Positions 16,887 through 28,400 of a DNA stretch of 64,000 nt are shown here, one piece after another. Each line of letters opens with the position of its first letter. Positions within the stretch are counted from its first letter, which is position 1. The stretch is from Acinetobacter rudis (lineage in GTDB: Bacteria; Pseudomonadota; Gammaproteobacteria; Pseudomonadales; Moraxellaceae): positions 113,546 to 177,545 of the forward strand of contig NZ_BBRX01000001.1 in the NCBI RefSeq assembly GCF_000829675.1. Direction: 5' to 3'. A program made the translations under genes and the position numbers. The notes under the pieces are model-generated. The model searched no databases. It was not told the DNA's origin and saw only the letters and a program-made list of their open reading frames with translations.

Positions 16887-19574
16887 ATGGCACATAGTCA
16901 CGACAGCAAAGCTGATAGTGTATTGCAACAGCTGAATCGCTATCAGTCGGGACGTTTGACCTTGTTTTTAGGCGCTGCACCTGGGGTCGGAAAAACTTAT
17001 GCAATGCTCGTGCGTGCTAGAGAATTGATTGAGCAACAGCAACACGTACTGATTGCATATGTTGAAACTCATGGACGAATTGAAACTGAGCAGTTATTAC
17101 AAGATTTGCCAATCATCCCGCGTAAGCAAATTCCTTATCAAGGACATTTATTGGAAGAAATGGACCTTGATACAGTATTACAAAAACAGCCAGCGATTGT
17201 ATTGATCGATGAGTTTGCTCATCAAAATGTACCAGGTAGCCGGCACGAAAAGCGTTGGCAGGATATAAATGAATTGCTAGATGCGGGTATTGATGTGTTT
17301 ACCACGATGAATATCCAGCATTTAGAAAGCCTAAATGATGTGGTTTTTCAAATTACAGGTGTACGAGTAAAAGAAACTGTACCTGATTTAATGCTCCAGC
17401 GTATTCGGGATATACGATTAATTGATTTACCTGTGAGTGAGTTACTAGAACGCTTACATCAGGGAAAAGTCTATGTTCCAGAACAAATTCAACCTGCTTT
17501 ACATGGCTTTTTTAATCACAGCAATCTAACAGCCCTACGTGAGTTGGCTATACAGACGGTTGCTGATCACGTCGAGATTGATGCGCGAGAAAATTTTGCA
17601 TCACAGGGACAAGTACCGATTCCTTTGAATCATCATGTTTTGGTTTTTATTGATAATATTGAACAAGCTGAGGCGATTGTTCGTGCCGGTTGTAGGATTG
17701 CGGAAAAACGTATGGCCAAATGGACAGTCGTTGCATTTTCACATAGTCCTTCTACGGCTTTGACACACAAAAATGAACATGCTCAAAATAATCAGCATCA
17801 ACGCGCGCTGGAACGAGCATTTACCTTAGCACGGCAAATGGGTGGCATGACTGAAATGCTTTATGGAAAAGCCCATGCCAACATTTTGAAAAGCTTTGCT
17901 GTTGAACGTGGTATTTCTACTTTGGTCATGGCTCAGGGCAATACCACATACACAATCAAGCACATGTGGTCACAGATTTTTTCAATGTCCGTATTACAGC
18001 AGCTATTGCAATCTAAAGTTCCATTTGAAATAAGTGTGTTCACTTTAGCTCCAGTAACATCAGGACAATTACTTAAAAGTCGCCCCAAAATTCGTGTACT
18101 GAGTTTTAAAGAAAGTATTTTGGTGGTATTGACCAGTTTAGTAAGTATCTTTTTAGCTCGTTTAGGTGAGTTTTATCTGGGCATTGAAGAGCTTTCAGTC
18201 ATTTTTATCACGGCGGTAGTTTTTGTAGCAGCAAGAACCCGCATGATCGTTGCTGTATGTTCTGCAATCATTTTATTTCTTGCCTATAACTTCGTTTTTA
18301 TCGAACCACGTTTTACTTTACAAATTTCAGCACGCCAAGGCGTTATTACCGTATTAGCATTTTTAGCCGCAGCCTTAATTGCCAGTCGCTTAGCTTCACG
18401 TTTACATGAGCAGGTGATCGCGTTAAAAGCAGCAAATCGTTACAACAGTATTATGCAGGACTTAGGACTTAAACTTTCAGTTGCAGTGAGTTCAAGTGAC
18501 GTCTTAAGGATTGGAAAACACAGTCTTGAAAAAAATTTAAATGCAGAAGTCTGGTTACAACTTCAAGATCACGAAACTCTAATTACAAATACAATTGAAA
18601 TATCAGAAAAGGAGCAGATTTCTGCTGCTTGGACCTTCAAAAATCAACAATCATCAGGTCGTTTTACTCAAACTCTGACAGAGTCAAATTGGTGGTTTTC
18701 GCCTTTATTGGCATCGAAGCAGTGCTTAGGCGTATTAGGATTACAGTTTGATGTAGAACAAAACTTATCCATTGAGCAAAAACAATTGGCTGAGTCCATG
18801 ATTGATTATATTGCGCAGGCCCTGTTAAGAACACAGATGAGTAAAGCATTAGAACAAGCCAATGTCACAACTGAGACAGAAAAACTGCGCTCAGCATTAT
18901 TAACTTCTGTATCTCATGATCTACGCTCCCCACTTGCTGCAATGATTGGGGCTGCTGAAAGCATGATTCACTACCGACAAGACTTAACTGATCAGGATCA
19001 GAACAGCTTATTAGAGACGATTCAGCTAGAGGGAGAACGTTTGGATCGTTATATCCAAAATTTGTTAGATATGACTCGCTTAGGTCACGAAGGGCTGAGT
19101 CTTAAACGTGACTGGATTGGTGTGGATGAGTTGGTTGGATCAGCAGTGCGGCGTTTAAATCGCTATATGCCGCAGGTCAATGTACAAGTATCGATGCCGA
19201 TAAAAGATTTAAGTCTATATGTACATGCGGCACTCATAGAACAAGCAATATTTAACGTTCTTGAAAATGCAGCAAAATTTTCACCAGAACATACCGCCGT
19301 TGAGATAGAGGTGTATTCTCCAGATCCTCAACATATCGCCATTGCGATTAGTGATCAAGGTGTTGGTATTCCAGAAGCCGAACGTCAACGCATTTTCGAT
19401 ATGTTCTATACGATGCAACGTGGTGATCGTGGTCAATTTGGCACAGGTTTAGGGCTAACCATTGTCAAAGCGATTATTGGTGCGCATCAAGGTGAAATTA
19501 TAGCGACCGCAGGAAAAAATAATCAGGGCACTCAGATTTGTATGTGCTTGCCGATTCAACAAATCAGCGCATAA
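16887..19574 (+). CDS. kdpD: Osmosensitive K+ channel sensor histidine kinase KdpD
   Basis: This 895-aa sensor kinase starts with the KdpD domain carrying a Walker A motif (GAAPGVGKTYAM) and a Walker B-like segment (IVLIDEFAHQN). It continues with a UspA-like region (about 240-380), four membrane helices (about 405-510), a GAF-like region and a C-terminal kinase. The phospho-acceptor is His677 in SVSHDLRSPLAAM; ATP-binding boxes are VLENAAKFSP, DQGVGIPE and GTGLGLTIVKAI. It senses K+ limitation and phosphorylates KdpE. A 98-bp gap separates it from kdpC. Confidence 0.97.
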   Translation: MAHSHDSKADSVLQQLNRYQSGRLTLFLGAAPGVGKTYAMLVRARELIEQQQHVLIAYVETHGRIETEQLLQDLPIIPRKQIPYQGHLLEEMDLDTVLQKQPAIVLIDEFAHQNVPGSRHEKRWQDINELLDAGIDVFTTMNIQHLESLNDVVFQITGVRVKETVPDLMLQRIRDIRLIDLPVSELLERLHQGKVYVPEQIQPALHGFFNHSNLTALRELAIQTVADHVEIDARENFASQGQVPIPLNHHVLVFIDNIEQAEAIVRAGCRIAEKRMAKWTVVAFSHSPSTALTHKNEHAQNNQHQRALERAFTLARQMGGMTEMLYGKAHANILKSFAVERGISTLVMAQGNTTYTIKHMWSQIFSMSVLQQLLQSKVPFEISVFTLAPVTSGQLLKSRPKIRVLSFKESILVVLTSLVSIFLARLGEFYLGIEELSVIFITAVVFVAARTRMIVAVCSAIILFLAYNFVFIEPRFTLQISARQGVITVLAFLAAALIASRLASRLHEQVIALKAANRYNSIMQDLGLKLSVAVSSSDVLRIGKHSLEKNLNAEVWLQLQDHETLITNTIEISEKEQISAAWTFKNQQSSGRFTQTLTESNWWFSPLLASKQCLGVLGLQFDVEQNLSIEQKQLAESMIDYIAQALLRTQMSKALEQANVTTETEKLRSALLTSVSHDLRSPLAAMIGAAESMIHYRQDLTDQDQNSLLETIQLEGERLDRYIQNLLDMTRLGHEGLSLKRDWIGVDELVGSAVRRLNRYMPQVNVQVSMPIKDLSLYVHAALIEQAIFNVLENAAKFSPEHTAVEIEVYSPDPQHIAIAISDQGVGIPEAERQRIFDMFYTMQRGDRGQFGTGLGLTIVKAIIGAHQGEIIATAGKNNQGTQICMCLPIQQISA

Positions 19575-19629
19575 TAACCATGAAATTCGATTTATCCATA
19601 TGTAAACTGCCCAATTGTGAAAGAAATTT

Positions 19630-20343
19630 ATGTTAAACAGTGCTAAAGCTGGTCAGAGTACTAGTCCGATTAAAATTTTAATCATCGATGATGAGGCTCA
19701 AGTCCGTAAATTCCTCGATATCGCTTTACGTTCACAAGGCTATGCCACCATGCTTGCTGAAAATGGTCAGCAGGGTTTAGAACTACTGGCTTTGCACGGC
19801 GCAGATCTTTTAATTTTAGATTTAGGTTTACCTGATTTAGATGGTCGGGAAGTACTGACTGAATTAAGGTGTTGGTCACAAGTTCCTGTGATTGTTTTAT
19901 CTGTACGAGCAGATGAGCAAGAGAAAGTCGCCTTATTAGATGCAGGTGCACATGATTACGTGACTAAGCCATTTAGTGTACAGGAGTTAATGGCACGCAT
20001 ACGAGTTATGCTCAGGCATGTTGCTGTACCTGTTGAAACAGCGATTTATGATGATGGACAACTGAAAATTGATTACGCACAGCGACAAGTATTTTTACAT
20101 CAGCAGCTCATTTCTTTAACACGCAAGGAATACCAATTGTTGCTAATGTTGGTGCAGCATAGTGGCAGGTTAATTACTCAACCTCAGATTCTTAAGGAGT
20201 TATGGGGACCAAGTCATCAAGAAGACACGCATTATTTACGTATTTTAGTTGCAAAACTACGCAATAAACTGGGTGACGATGCAATTCATCCCACTTATAT
20301 CGCAACAGAGCCAGGTGTAGGGCTGCGGTTTTTAGGAAAATAA
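19630..20343 (+). CDS. kdpE: KDP operon response regulator KdpE
   Basis: This 237-aa OmpR-type regulator has a receiver domain with the acidic pair in LIIDDEAQ, the phospho-acceptor Asp64 in LLILDLGLPDLDG, and the switch Lys in YVTKPFSV. Its winged-helix DNA-binding domain runs from about residue 135 (LTRKEYQLLLMLVQHSG, then RILVAKLRNKLGDD). It is the partner of KdpD and activates kdpABC, probably through the TTTACG repeats upstream of kdpA. Confidence 0.97.
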   Translation: MLNSAKAGQSTSPIKILIIDDEAQVRKFLDIALRSQGYATMLAENGQQGLELLALHGADLLILDLGLPDLDGREVLTELRCWSQVPVIVLSVRADEQEKVALLDAGAHDYVTKPFSVQELMARIRVMLRHVAVPVETAIYDDGQLKIDYAQRQVFLHQQLISLTRKEYQLLLMLVQHSGRLITQPQILKELWGPSHQEDTHYLRILVAKLRNKLGDDAIHPTYIATEPGVGLRFLGK

Positions 20344-20430
20344 TTGGATTTAGTGTATTTCGTTAACCCTTGAGTGACTACAAAATATAAGGCTACTCAA
20401 CAATAATCAATACTCGATATTGGTGTAGTC

Positions 20431-20450
20431 GTGGCATCCTTGCCACTTTT
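20431..20450. terminator. Short terminator between convergent kdpE and coq7
   Basis: GTGGCA (20431-20436) pairs with TGCCAC (20441-20446), followed by T4. It is a modest hairpin in the 150-bp convergent gap. Confidence 0.5.
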
Positions 20451-20493
20451 AACTCGGTCTAAACAGAGAACGATTTAAAGGTCGAGTATCAGC

Positions 20494-21129
20494 TTAAATA
20501 TAATAACTGGTCTTGGTCATTAACTTTGAAATTGCAGTCATCGTTATTCGTATAGGTAAGGCCAAATCAACACCACCTGCAGTCAATGCAGTATCACGGT
20601 GGTGTAATTCATCTAAGTTCATTTGTTCTAAAATATATTTTGAGCGCAGATCTTGTGGTGGAAGTTGGCTAATATGATCAACCAAATGTAAGCTGACTTG
20701 ACGTTCAGTTTCAGCCACAAAGCCTAAGCTATATTTATCACCAGCGATCCCAGCGAGAGCACCCATACCAAAAGATAAGCCGTACCATACTGGATTGAGT
20801 AAGCTGGTATGACTATCAAGCTCAACTAAGCGATCTTCGCACCAAGCTAAGTGATCTTGCTCTTCAATCGCAGCTTGTTGCATTTCACGTTTGACATTAG
20901 GAAGTTTCGCGGTCAGTGCTTGGCCATGATAAAGTGCTTGTGCGCAGACTTCACCACTATGGTTGACACGCATTAGACCTGCAACATGACGTGCTTCGCT
21001 TACACCAAGCGGGCTGTCGAGGTTTTGTGCTGGATTTTCTCGATGTGCGGAAGTTGCACCAGGAACCAAGCTTCTAAGCGCTTGGTCAAAGGAGTGGATC
21101 ATTTTATCCAGACCAGTGTAATGACGCAT
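20494..21129 (-). CDS. coq7: 2-polyprenyl-3-methyl-6-methoxy-1,4-benzoquinone monooxygenase
   Basis: This 211-aa protein is a Coq7/CAT5-type di-iron hydroxylase. The ferritin-like ligands are visible as MRVNHSGEVCAQALY, AIEEQDHLAWCEDRL and LDELHHRDTAL (E...ExxH patterns). It carries out the C-6 hydroxylation step of ubiquinone biosynthesis, replacing UbiF in Acinetobacter and Pseudomonas. The ATG lies 2 bp after the stop of the upstream MFS gene, with its GGAGG inside that gene's end, so the pair is cotranscribed. Confidence 0.95.
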   Translation of the reverse strand: MRHYTGLDKMIHSFDQALRSLVPGATSAHRENPAQNLDSPLGVSEARHVAGLMRVNHSGEVCAQALYHGQALTAKLPNVKREMQQAAIEEQDHLAWCEDRLVELDSHTSLLNPVWYGLSFGMGALAGIAGDKYSLGFVAETERQVSLHLVDHISQLPPQDLRSKYILEQMNLDELHHRDTALTAGGVDLALPIRITMTAISKLMTKTSYYI

Positions 21130-21131
21130 AC

Positions 21132-22454
21132 TTAATCCTCCAAAGAATAGGGCGTAATGGCAATAAGTGGCCGTAAGTATTTTAACAGCAGTAGTGAAAA
21201 TATTGCACTGAGTACTGCTGTGATATTAAACAGTACTTTCAGATCAAACTGTAAAAAGCTCAAAATAATAATTGAGAATATAGATGCAGTAACCATAAAG
21301 ATGGCATTTAGAATATTATTTGCAGATACGACACGGGCACGATGTGAGGCGGGTGCAAAGGCTTGCATCATGGTGTAGAGCGGTACGATATAAAATCCAC
21401 CAAAAACACCCAATAATGAGATGGCTAACATGACATGATAGTAGGCCATTCCTGAATGAAATACTTCATATAAGCCCAATACCTGTGCTGGTGCAGATGT
21501 AGGTAAAAAGCTTAAGCTAGTCGTAAGATAAAATGCAAAAACAGTCAGGCCAATACACCCTATGGTTACGACTTTTAGATTGACTTGAGTTCCACCAATT
21601 TTTTTACACAGTAATGAGCCTAGACCAATACCCACAGAAAACAGCATCAGCAATAAACTGGCAACATTTTCAGAACCATGTAGATACTGCTTAGCTAATA
21701 AAGGAATCTGGGTTAAAAAAGTTGCACCATAAAACCAATACCATGAGTTACCGAGTAGAACTAAAAACACCACAGGCAATGATTTGGCATATCGAACGGT
21801 ATTGACACTTGTGGCTAAAAAATTCCAATTGACTGTAAGTTTCTGATCTGGAATCGGTTGCGGAAGTATATAGCGACTGCAAAAATAACCAATAATTGCA
21901 ATCGTTAGCACGGTTAAACTAATCCATATCATTTGACCTTGTGACCAAAAAATAACTGCACCACCGAGCACCATGCCAATTAATATGGCGATAGAGGTTC
22001 CTGATTGGAAAATCGCATTGCCTTGAACTAATTCATCTTTATGTAAAATATCTGGCAAAATTGCATATTTGATAGGCCCGAAGAAGGTGCTATGGGTGCC
22101 CATTAAAAATAAAGCAAAAATTAATAGCCATAGACTACTTTGCATAAAGCCAATCGTTGCAATGAGCATGATCAGAATTTCAAGAAGCTTAATGCCTCGA
22201 ACCAGTTTTGAGCGCTCATATTTATCAGCAATTTGTCCAGCAGTCGCAGAAAATATAAAAAAGGGCAAAATAAACAGTAATGCAGCTAAGTTGTTTAAGG
22301 TGCTTATTTCTAGGCCTTGGTGTTGAATCCAACCAAAGGTAAAAATAACAACTAGGGATTGTTTAAAGACATTATCGTTTAGTGCACCAAAAAATTGAGT
22401 CAGGAACATGGGCAAAAAGCGTCGGGTTCCTAAAATATGATCATTTTTTTTCAT
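21132..22454 (-). CDS. LplT-like MFS transporter
   Basis: This 440-aa protein has about twelve membrane helices and the MFS loop signature ADKYERSKLVRG after helix 2. The sequence FFGALNDNVFKQSL near the N-terminus and THSTFFGPIKYAILPDILHKDELVQGNA match the lysophospholipid transporter LplT and the transporter half of acyltransferase fusions. LplT flips lysophospholipids inward across the inner membrane for reacylation. There is no fused acyltransferase here and none next door. It precedes coq7 with a 2-bp gap. Confidence 0.8.
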   Translation of the reverse strand: MKKNDHILGTRRFLPMFLTQFFGALNDNVFKQSLVVIFTFGWIQHQGLEISTLNNLAALLFILPFFIFSATAGQIADKYERSKLVRGIKLLEILIMLIATIGFMQSSLWLLIFALFLMGTHSTFFGPIKYAILPDILHKDELVQGNAIFQSGTSIAILIGMVLGGAVIFWSQGQMIWISLTVLTIAIIGYFCSRYILPQPIPDQKLTVNWNFLATSVNTVRYAKSLPVVFLVLLGNSWYWFYGATFLTQIPLLAKQYLHGSENVASLLLMLFSVGIGLGSLLCKKIGGTQVNLKVVTIGCIGLTVFAFYLTTSLSFLPTSAPAQVLGLYEVFHSGMAYYHVMLAISLLGVFGGFYIVPLYTMMQAFAPASHRARVVSANNILNAIFMVTASIFSIIILSFLQFDLKVLFNITAVLSAIFSLLLLKYLRPLIAITPYSLED

Positions 22455-22648
22455 TCGGGAACTTCATTTAAATATATTAAGAAATGTGATTAATAAGTAA
22501 TTATATCTAGAAATTCCTGTATGATATTTTTAAATTGTACAATTCACCAATTATTAATAAATTTAACTCTGTTTTTTGAATGGTTTTTTTCAATCAATAA
22601 ACCATTTTTTGTAGCAGAATCGGATATTGAAAGTATATAGAGCTTGGT

Positions 22649-25324
22649 ATGCCAACCCAAATTCAGTTTAGAAAATCGGTGATCACTTATCATCTTCACA
22701 AAATTATTGATGCCAATAATGTCAATAAATATCTATGCTTAAGTGTGTTTTTAAGTGTATTTGTTACACCAAACCTATATGCACAGCCTTTAGCAGAAAC
22801 AGCAGTAAGCACGGATCAGCATGATTCGATTGAGTTAGAAGCGACTGCTTATAATGATCATAAAGCTGTTGCATTGCCTGAACCTGATGTAGATAGTGTT
22901 GCGTTATTACAACAACAAATTCAAGCGAGTAAATCTCAACCTATCCAGCCTTTACAATTTGAAGATCTTGAAGACCTGCCTGCCAATAGCATTGATCCAA
23001 ATATGGCAAATGAAATTTATCAAGCGGCGGAGGATGCTAAAAAGCAGGCACAAGATTTTAAACAAGGCGTGCAAATTAATAATTTACCTGAAGTTGCTCA
23101 GTCTACAGAACAAGAGTTTCAAGAAATCAAACGTGCGCCAGTCGATATCGATCAGTTAATGCGTAATATTGAGGCTGACAAAGAAATTATTGTTCAATCA
23201 CGAGAAAATGGTAATTCATTCCAAGATTTCACAAAAAAAGATGAAACAGTACAAGAGAAGCCAGGTTTCATTAAGCGTATTGTGCAGCGCATTCGTCCAC
23301 CTAAAGAGGCTGGAATTGAAGTCATGCCAAAAATTACGACTGTAGTTGATGGTGCACCGACTTTATTAGCGCAAAATATTCGTGCAAAACTATCCAGTTT
23401 TACAGTTGAGTCATTTTCTGATTATGCTTCAGCTGTCCCTCAGCTTAGAAGTATGACCAACCAAGCAGCACAAGCAGTTGGTTACTACAATGCAACTTTC
23501 AAATTTGAAAAGCAAAATGACCATCGCTTACATATTCAAGTAACTCCTGGTGAGCCTGCAATTGTTGAAACCCAGCACATTGAGTTTTTGGGTGAAGGTG
23601 GTAGGTTACCACAGTTCCAAGTATTGGCATTATTACCAGAGCTAAATATTGGCGATACTTTTAATCATGGATTATATGAAAGTACCAAAGCAAATATTCA
23701 AGAGGCAGCAAGTAATAACGGTTTCTTTGATAGTCTTTGGCGTTTACATGATGTAAAAGTCAATCAGCCTGAAAATACGGTCGATATAAATTTACGTTAC
23801 GATACAGGGCAACGTTATAAGCTGGGTCATGTTGAATTTCGTATGAGTGATCCAGATAAACCGTTACCGATTAAGCTGGACATTTTAAAAACCTTAGCGC
23901 CTTGGCAACCCGGAGCTGATTACACTGCATGGCGTGTCAATGGTTTGGCCAATAATTTAACAAACAGTAGATATTTTAACTTTACCTTGGTGGATGCTGT
24001 ACGTCCTGATGCCTTGCCGGATGATTTAGATCTACCTCCAGACTTACAGGCACTGGTTGATGCAAATAAAATCTCTGAGCAAGCGATTCTCAATACTTTG
24101 CAACCCCAGGCAGCTCCAGTTGCCAAAGTGTCAAATAAAGAAGTGACACAAACGGTAGTTGATGAGCAACAATTTGCTGGTGCTGAAAAACGAGCAGCAT
24201 CTCCTGGACAAAGATCTATTGATCAACAAAATGACCGTGCAAATGAATTAGATGCAATGAAAGACCAAGTCCGTATAGATAAGGTTGTGCCCGTTATTGT
24301 GACTTTAAATGCGGATAAACTGAACAGCTTAGAAACAGGTATTGGTTATGGTACTGATACAGGGGTTCGAGTACGTAGTCAGTACCGCCGTGCTATTGTC
24401 AACCAATATGGGCATGCTTTTGATGCCAACATGGAAGTTTCAAAAATTCGTCAGTCACTCGATGGTCGTTATAGTATTCCATACAAACATCCACTGAATG
24501 ACTATATTAGTTTAGTCGGTGGTTATGAGCGTGAAACGCGTGATGGTGTTGGTCCAAATACAGATTTAACCATTGAAACAGCTGTATTAGGTGCTGACCG
24601 TATTATTAAAAATTCACGTCGTGAATGGCAACAAATTTTTGGTGTTCGGTATCGTCTAGATCGTATGACGCGTAATGGTGATATTCCAGATACAGATATT
24701 CCTAATGGCTTTTTAATTCCAGGTGCAGAACCTGAGCAGGAAGCATTTTTAGTGGGTTATGAAGTATCAAAAACCATCAGTAATAATCGTATTAACCCGA
24801 CTCAAGGCTTTAAGCAATCTTATAAGATTGAGTTAGGGAGTGATAAAGTTTTAAGTAATACCAATATGGCGATCGTTAATGCAAATTGGAAAGCGCTGTA
24901 TTCTCTAGGTGAAAATGCCAATCATCAGTTCCTTGCAGGTGCAAATGTAGGCTATATCTACGCGGACGATTTTAATAAAGTACCATATAATTTGCGTTAC
25001 TTCGCTGGTGGTGACCAGAGTATGCGTGGTTTTGACTATAAGAGTTTATCACCGATGATTGATGGCTATAAAGTGGGTGGCCAAGGTTTAGCCATAGGTA
25101 CGATGGAGTATAACTATCAATTTAAAGAAGGTTGGCGCGCAGCATTATTTAGTGACTTTGGTAATGCGTATGATGAAAAATTTAGTAATCCAATTGAATA
25201 TAGTGTAGGTGTGGGGGTACGTTGGCGTTCTCCGATCGGGCCGATTCGTTTAGATGTGGCTTCTGGGGTTTCGGAACCAGGTAAACCTGTGCGTTTACAT
25301 TTTTTTATTGGCTCACAGCTTTAG
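22649..25324 (+). CDS. tamA: TamA-like outer-membrane assembly protein (Omp85/BamA superfamily)
   Basis: This 891-aa protein has a signal-like hydrophobic segment (residues ~30-50, ending LYAQP), an unusual Gln/Glu-rich linker to about residue 220, POTRA-like domains (about 230-430, for example GEPAIVETQHIEFLGEGG), and a C-terminal 16-strand barrel. The barrel ends VGVGVRWRSPIGPIRLDVA, which is the Omp85 VRG/F-box region, and FFIGSQL. It works with TamB to insert autotransporters and move lipids across the envelope. It is far longer than E. coli TamA (577 aa) because of the linker. tamB follows 112 bp downstream, which supports tamA over bamA. Confidence 0.9.
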   Translation: MPTQIQFRKSVITYHLHKIIDANNVNKYLCLSVFLSVFVTPNLYAQPLAETAVSTDQHDSIELEATAYNDHKAVALPEPDVDSVALLQQQIQASKSQPIQPLQFEDLEDLPANSIDPNMANEIYQAAEDAKKQAQDFKQGVQINNLPEVAQSTEQEFQEIKRAPVDIDQLMRNIEADKEIIVQSRENGNSFQDFTKKDETVQEKPGFIKRIVQRIRPPKEAGIEVMPKITTVVDGAPTLLAQNIRAKLSSFTVESFSDYASAVPQLRSMTNQAAQAVGYYNATFKFEKQNDHRLHIQVTPGEPAIVETQHIEFLGEGGRLPQFQVLALLPELNIGDTFNHGLYESTKANIQEAASNNGFFDSLWRLHDVKVNQPENTVDINLRYDTGQRYKLGHVEFRMSDPDKPLPIKLDILKTLAPWQPGADYTAWRVNGLANNLTNSRYFNFTLVDAVRPDALPDDLDLPPDLQALVDANKISEQAILNTLQPQAAPVAKVSNKEVTQTVVDEQQFAGAEKRAASPGQRSIDQQNDRANELDAMKDQVRIDKVVPVIVTLNADKLNSLETGIGYGTDTGVRVRSQYRRAIVNQYGHAFDANMEVSKIRQSLDGRYSIPYKHPLNDYISLVGGYERETRDGVGPNTDLTIETAVLGADRIIKNSRREWQQIFGVRYRLDRMTRNGDIPDTDIPNGFLIPGAEPEQEAFLVGYEVSKTISNNRINPTQGFKQSYKIELGSDKVLSNTNMAIVNANWKALYSLGENANHQFLAGANVGYIYADDFNKVPYNLRYFAGGDQSMRGFDYKSLSPMIDGYKVGGQGLAIGTMEYNYQFKEGWRAALFSDFGNAYDEKFSNPIEYSVGVGVRWRSPIGPIRLDVASGVSEPGKPVRLHFFIGSQL

Positions 25325-25436
25325 TTTGAGCAATTTAAATTGTTATTTTCTTAAGGGCTCATAATAATAGAGCCCTTAAAGTAATTTATTACTCAAGTGT
25401 ATTTGTATATTAAGTTAAGATTCGGGGATTTTCACA

Positions 25437-28400
25437 ATGACGATGGCTGACGACGAACAGCAAAAAGACCCTCAAATTCAACAGCCGATACAGAAAAAGA
25501 AACGTCTGTTGTTAAAAGGCCTATTATGGGGAACGCTCTTACTTATCGTTTGTTTGTTTGCAGCTATTGCTGTGATGGTATCGACGGATAAAGGAAGTCG
25601 TTTTTTATTGGATCGCGTACTGTCACAACAAAGTATGATCCAATATAAATATCAGAGCGGTAATATCGTTCAAGGGATTATTTTAAATGATCTCGTCATT
25701 CGTTTAAAAGATTTAGACATTAAAACTGATCGCGCTGATGTTGCGTTGGGATGGCGAGCTATATTTGCTAAAGAAATTCATTTACGTCGTGCCAATGTAT
25801 CTAACTTACAAGTGATCAATCATGCTCCACCAAGTCATGAACCTTTTAAGTTCAATGATATTCGTCTGCCTTTTGTTTTACGTATTGATCAAGCCGATTT
25901 AGATCACTTATCAATTCAAAACTCTGGTACAGAGGTCGAGTTTAACGATATCCTTGCAAAGGATGTATTGTGGTCAGGCACAAAGTTAACCTTTGCTGAT
26001 GCCCAGATGGATATGGGTTTCCTTGCTGTTAAAAATGCCTCAGGCATGATGGATTTTACGCAAGCAGGCAAATATCCAATTGCTGCTAGAGCACTTGTGA
26101 CGATTCCTGCCTTAGAGAGCCTCAATATAAAGCAAATCTCAGTTAATGTGCAGGGATCTCTGGATCGTATTCGTGCTGGTTTTGCAACACAAACACCAGA
26201 CCTTTTAAGTGGTTGGGCAATTGCTCATCCAATGGATACTGACGTGCCATTACAAGGTCAACTGAGATTGCGTGATTATCATTGGCCAGTTGTACCTGAA
26301 CAAAAACTGTTATCAAAAAATGGCCTTATTAAAATTTATGGTAATATCAAAGGTCTAAATATTGATGTTGATACCGATTTAAGCGGTGCGCAGATTCCTG
26401 AAGGTCAATATACTGGGACTTTATCTACTGATTTGGTTGAGAAGCTTAATATTCAACAGCTGAATGGCCAGTTAATGGGTGGTTCAGTTAATCTAAACGG
26501 AGTATTGGGCTGGAAAGATTTTGTGCACTGGGATGTTCGTGGTCGTTTAGATCGTATTAGCCCTAAAGATGAAATTATCCCACAAGTTGTGCGTGATTTC
26601 TTGCCACCAGCTTTGGATGCTGACCTAAGTAGTAAAGGTGAATTGAAAGACGGTCTACATCTTAATGCAAATGTCAATTTTGATCGTTATGAGTCTTGGG
26701 CATTACAGCTAAATCAAGCAGAAGAGAAGCCAGTTGCTCAAGGTAAAACACCTGTTGCACAGCCTTTATTGCTTAATGTGGGTTGGAGTAAAATTAACCG
26801 TGCCATGCCATATATTGGTTGGTTAAGCAGTGATAGTGGTCAAGCTGACTTACGTATCGATACTCAGCAACAAAATATTCAAGTCAATACCCGAGTGGCA
26901 ACACATGAGAAAAGTAGCTTGCCAGCAGGGCAATACACTGCTCAACTTGCCATTAAAGATAATAATTTAACAGTACCAAGTTTTAGCTTAGATACAGGCA
27001 AAGGCAGTTTAAAAGGTAAAGCTTATGTAGAGTTGCCTACTGAAAAGCGTCAATTGAAATGGGATGCTTTACTCAACGCACAAAATTTCAATCCGCAAAC
27101 AGTCGCAGCTGCTGCACCGATTCATTTATTGAATGGACATATACAAGCCAATGGGTATGCTCAGCCAAATGCGCAGATTATTCAGCTTGAAGCTATCGAT
27201 TTAGTTGGTCAAATGGCCAATCAGGCTAAAATGGAAAGTGTGCGTTTAACTGGTAAAAGTAATATTGGTTTATTATTTAATGATGCCAAATCAGGTGGTG
27301 CATTTAAAAGTTTTGCAGTCAAATATGCAGGTTCACTCAATTCAACTCAAGTTCCAGTCGGTTCTGGTGCATTAAAAATTAACCTTTCAGGTACGCCTGA
27401 ATTTATACGTATTGATCAATTTGAGCATAGTGGTATTGCAGGACAAGCTTCTGCAAAAGGTCAAGTACTGTTAAAAGAAGGCATTAGTTGGGATATTAAT
27501 GCTTCGATGATGCGCTTCAAGCCGCATTATTTTGTGTCATCACTTCGCGGTGAAGTCTCTGGTCAAGTGAAATCACAAGGTCAGTGGTCTGATCGAATAA
27601 AACGCGTGAGTGTTGAGCAGTTAAATTTAGCCGGAATGATTAACAACAAACCGCTACGTGGTCAAGGTAATCTTGCGATGATACTCAATAGTAATCAAGC
27701 AGGTTTATTACCACAGCAGTTTGAAGCCAATAACTTGTTTTTATCTTATGCGGGCAATCAATTGCAAGCATCTGGTAATGCACAAAACTTACGTTTAAAA
27801 ATTGATGCACCAGCATTAATGGAGCTATATAACGGCTTACGTGGTCGCGCTTATGGTTATATTAATTTGCAAGCAAAACCGCGTTTAAGTGCAACTGCAA
27901 ATATGGTCGTGGACAACTTCGGTTTTGAAGGTTTGAGTATTAAGAAACTCAGTTTAAAGGGTGAGTTACCTACTTCTGAGACGGTTGCAAGTTCAATTCG
28001 TGCTGAAATGGATACGTTAAGGTCTGGTGGCCGTGAAATTCAACATGGTGCAATTACTTTAACGGGTACACGCAAAGCCCATATGTTGCAAATTCAGGGT
28101 TGGAACTATTACTCCAAACTTTATGTACAGTTTGTTGGTGGTTTTAACGCGCAAAATGATTGGTTAGGACAAGTGCAAAAAGGTGAGTTTGACTCAGTAC
28201 GTGCTCACTTAAAACAAACAGCCAATGCACCGATTATTTTCAGTGCATCGAAGTCAGAGCTTTTTGTAGGCCAACATTGTTGGACCAGCAAAGATAGTCA
28301 ACTGTGTTTCGACCAGCCTATACGAGCAAGTAAAGCTAAGGGTAATATTTCATTTGCAGTAAATAATCTAGATTTAAAAGATTTTGCTGCATTTATGCCT

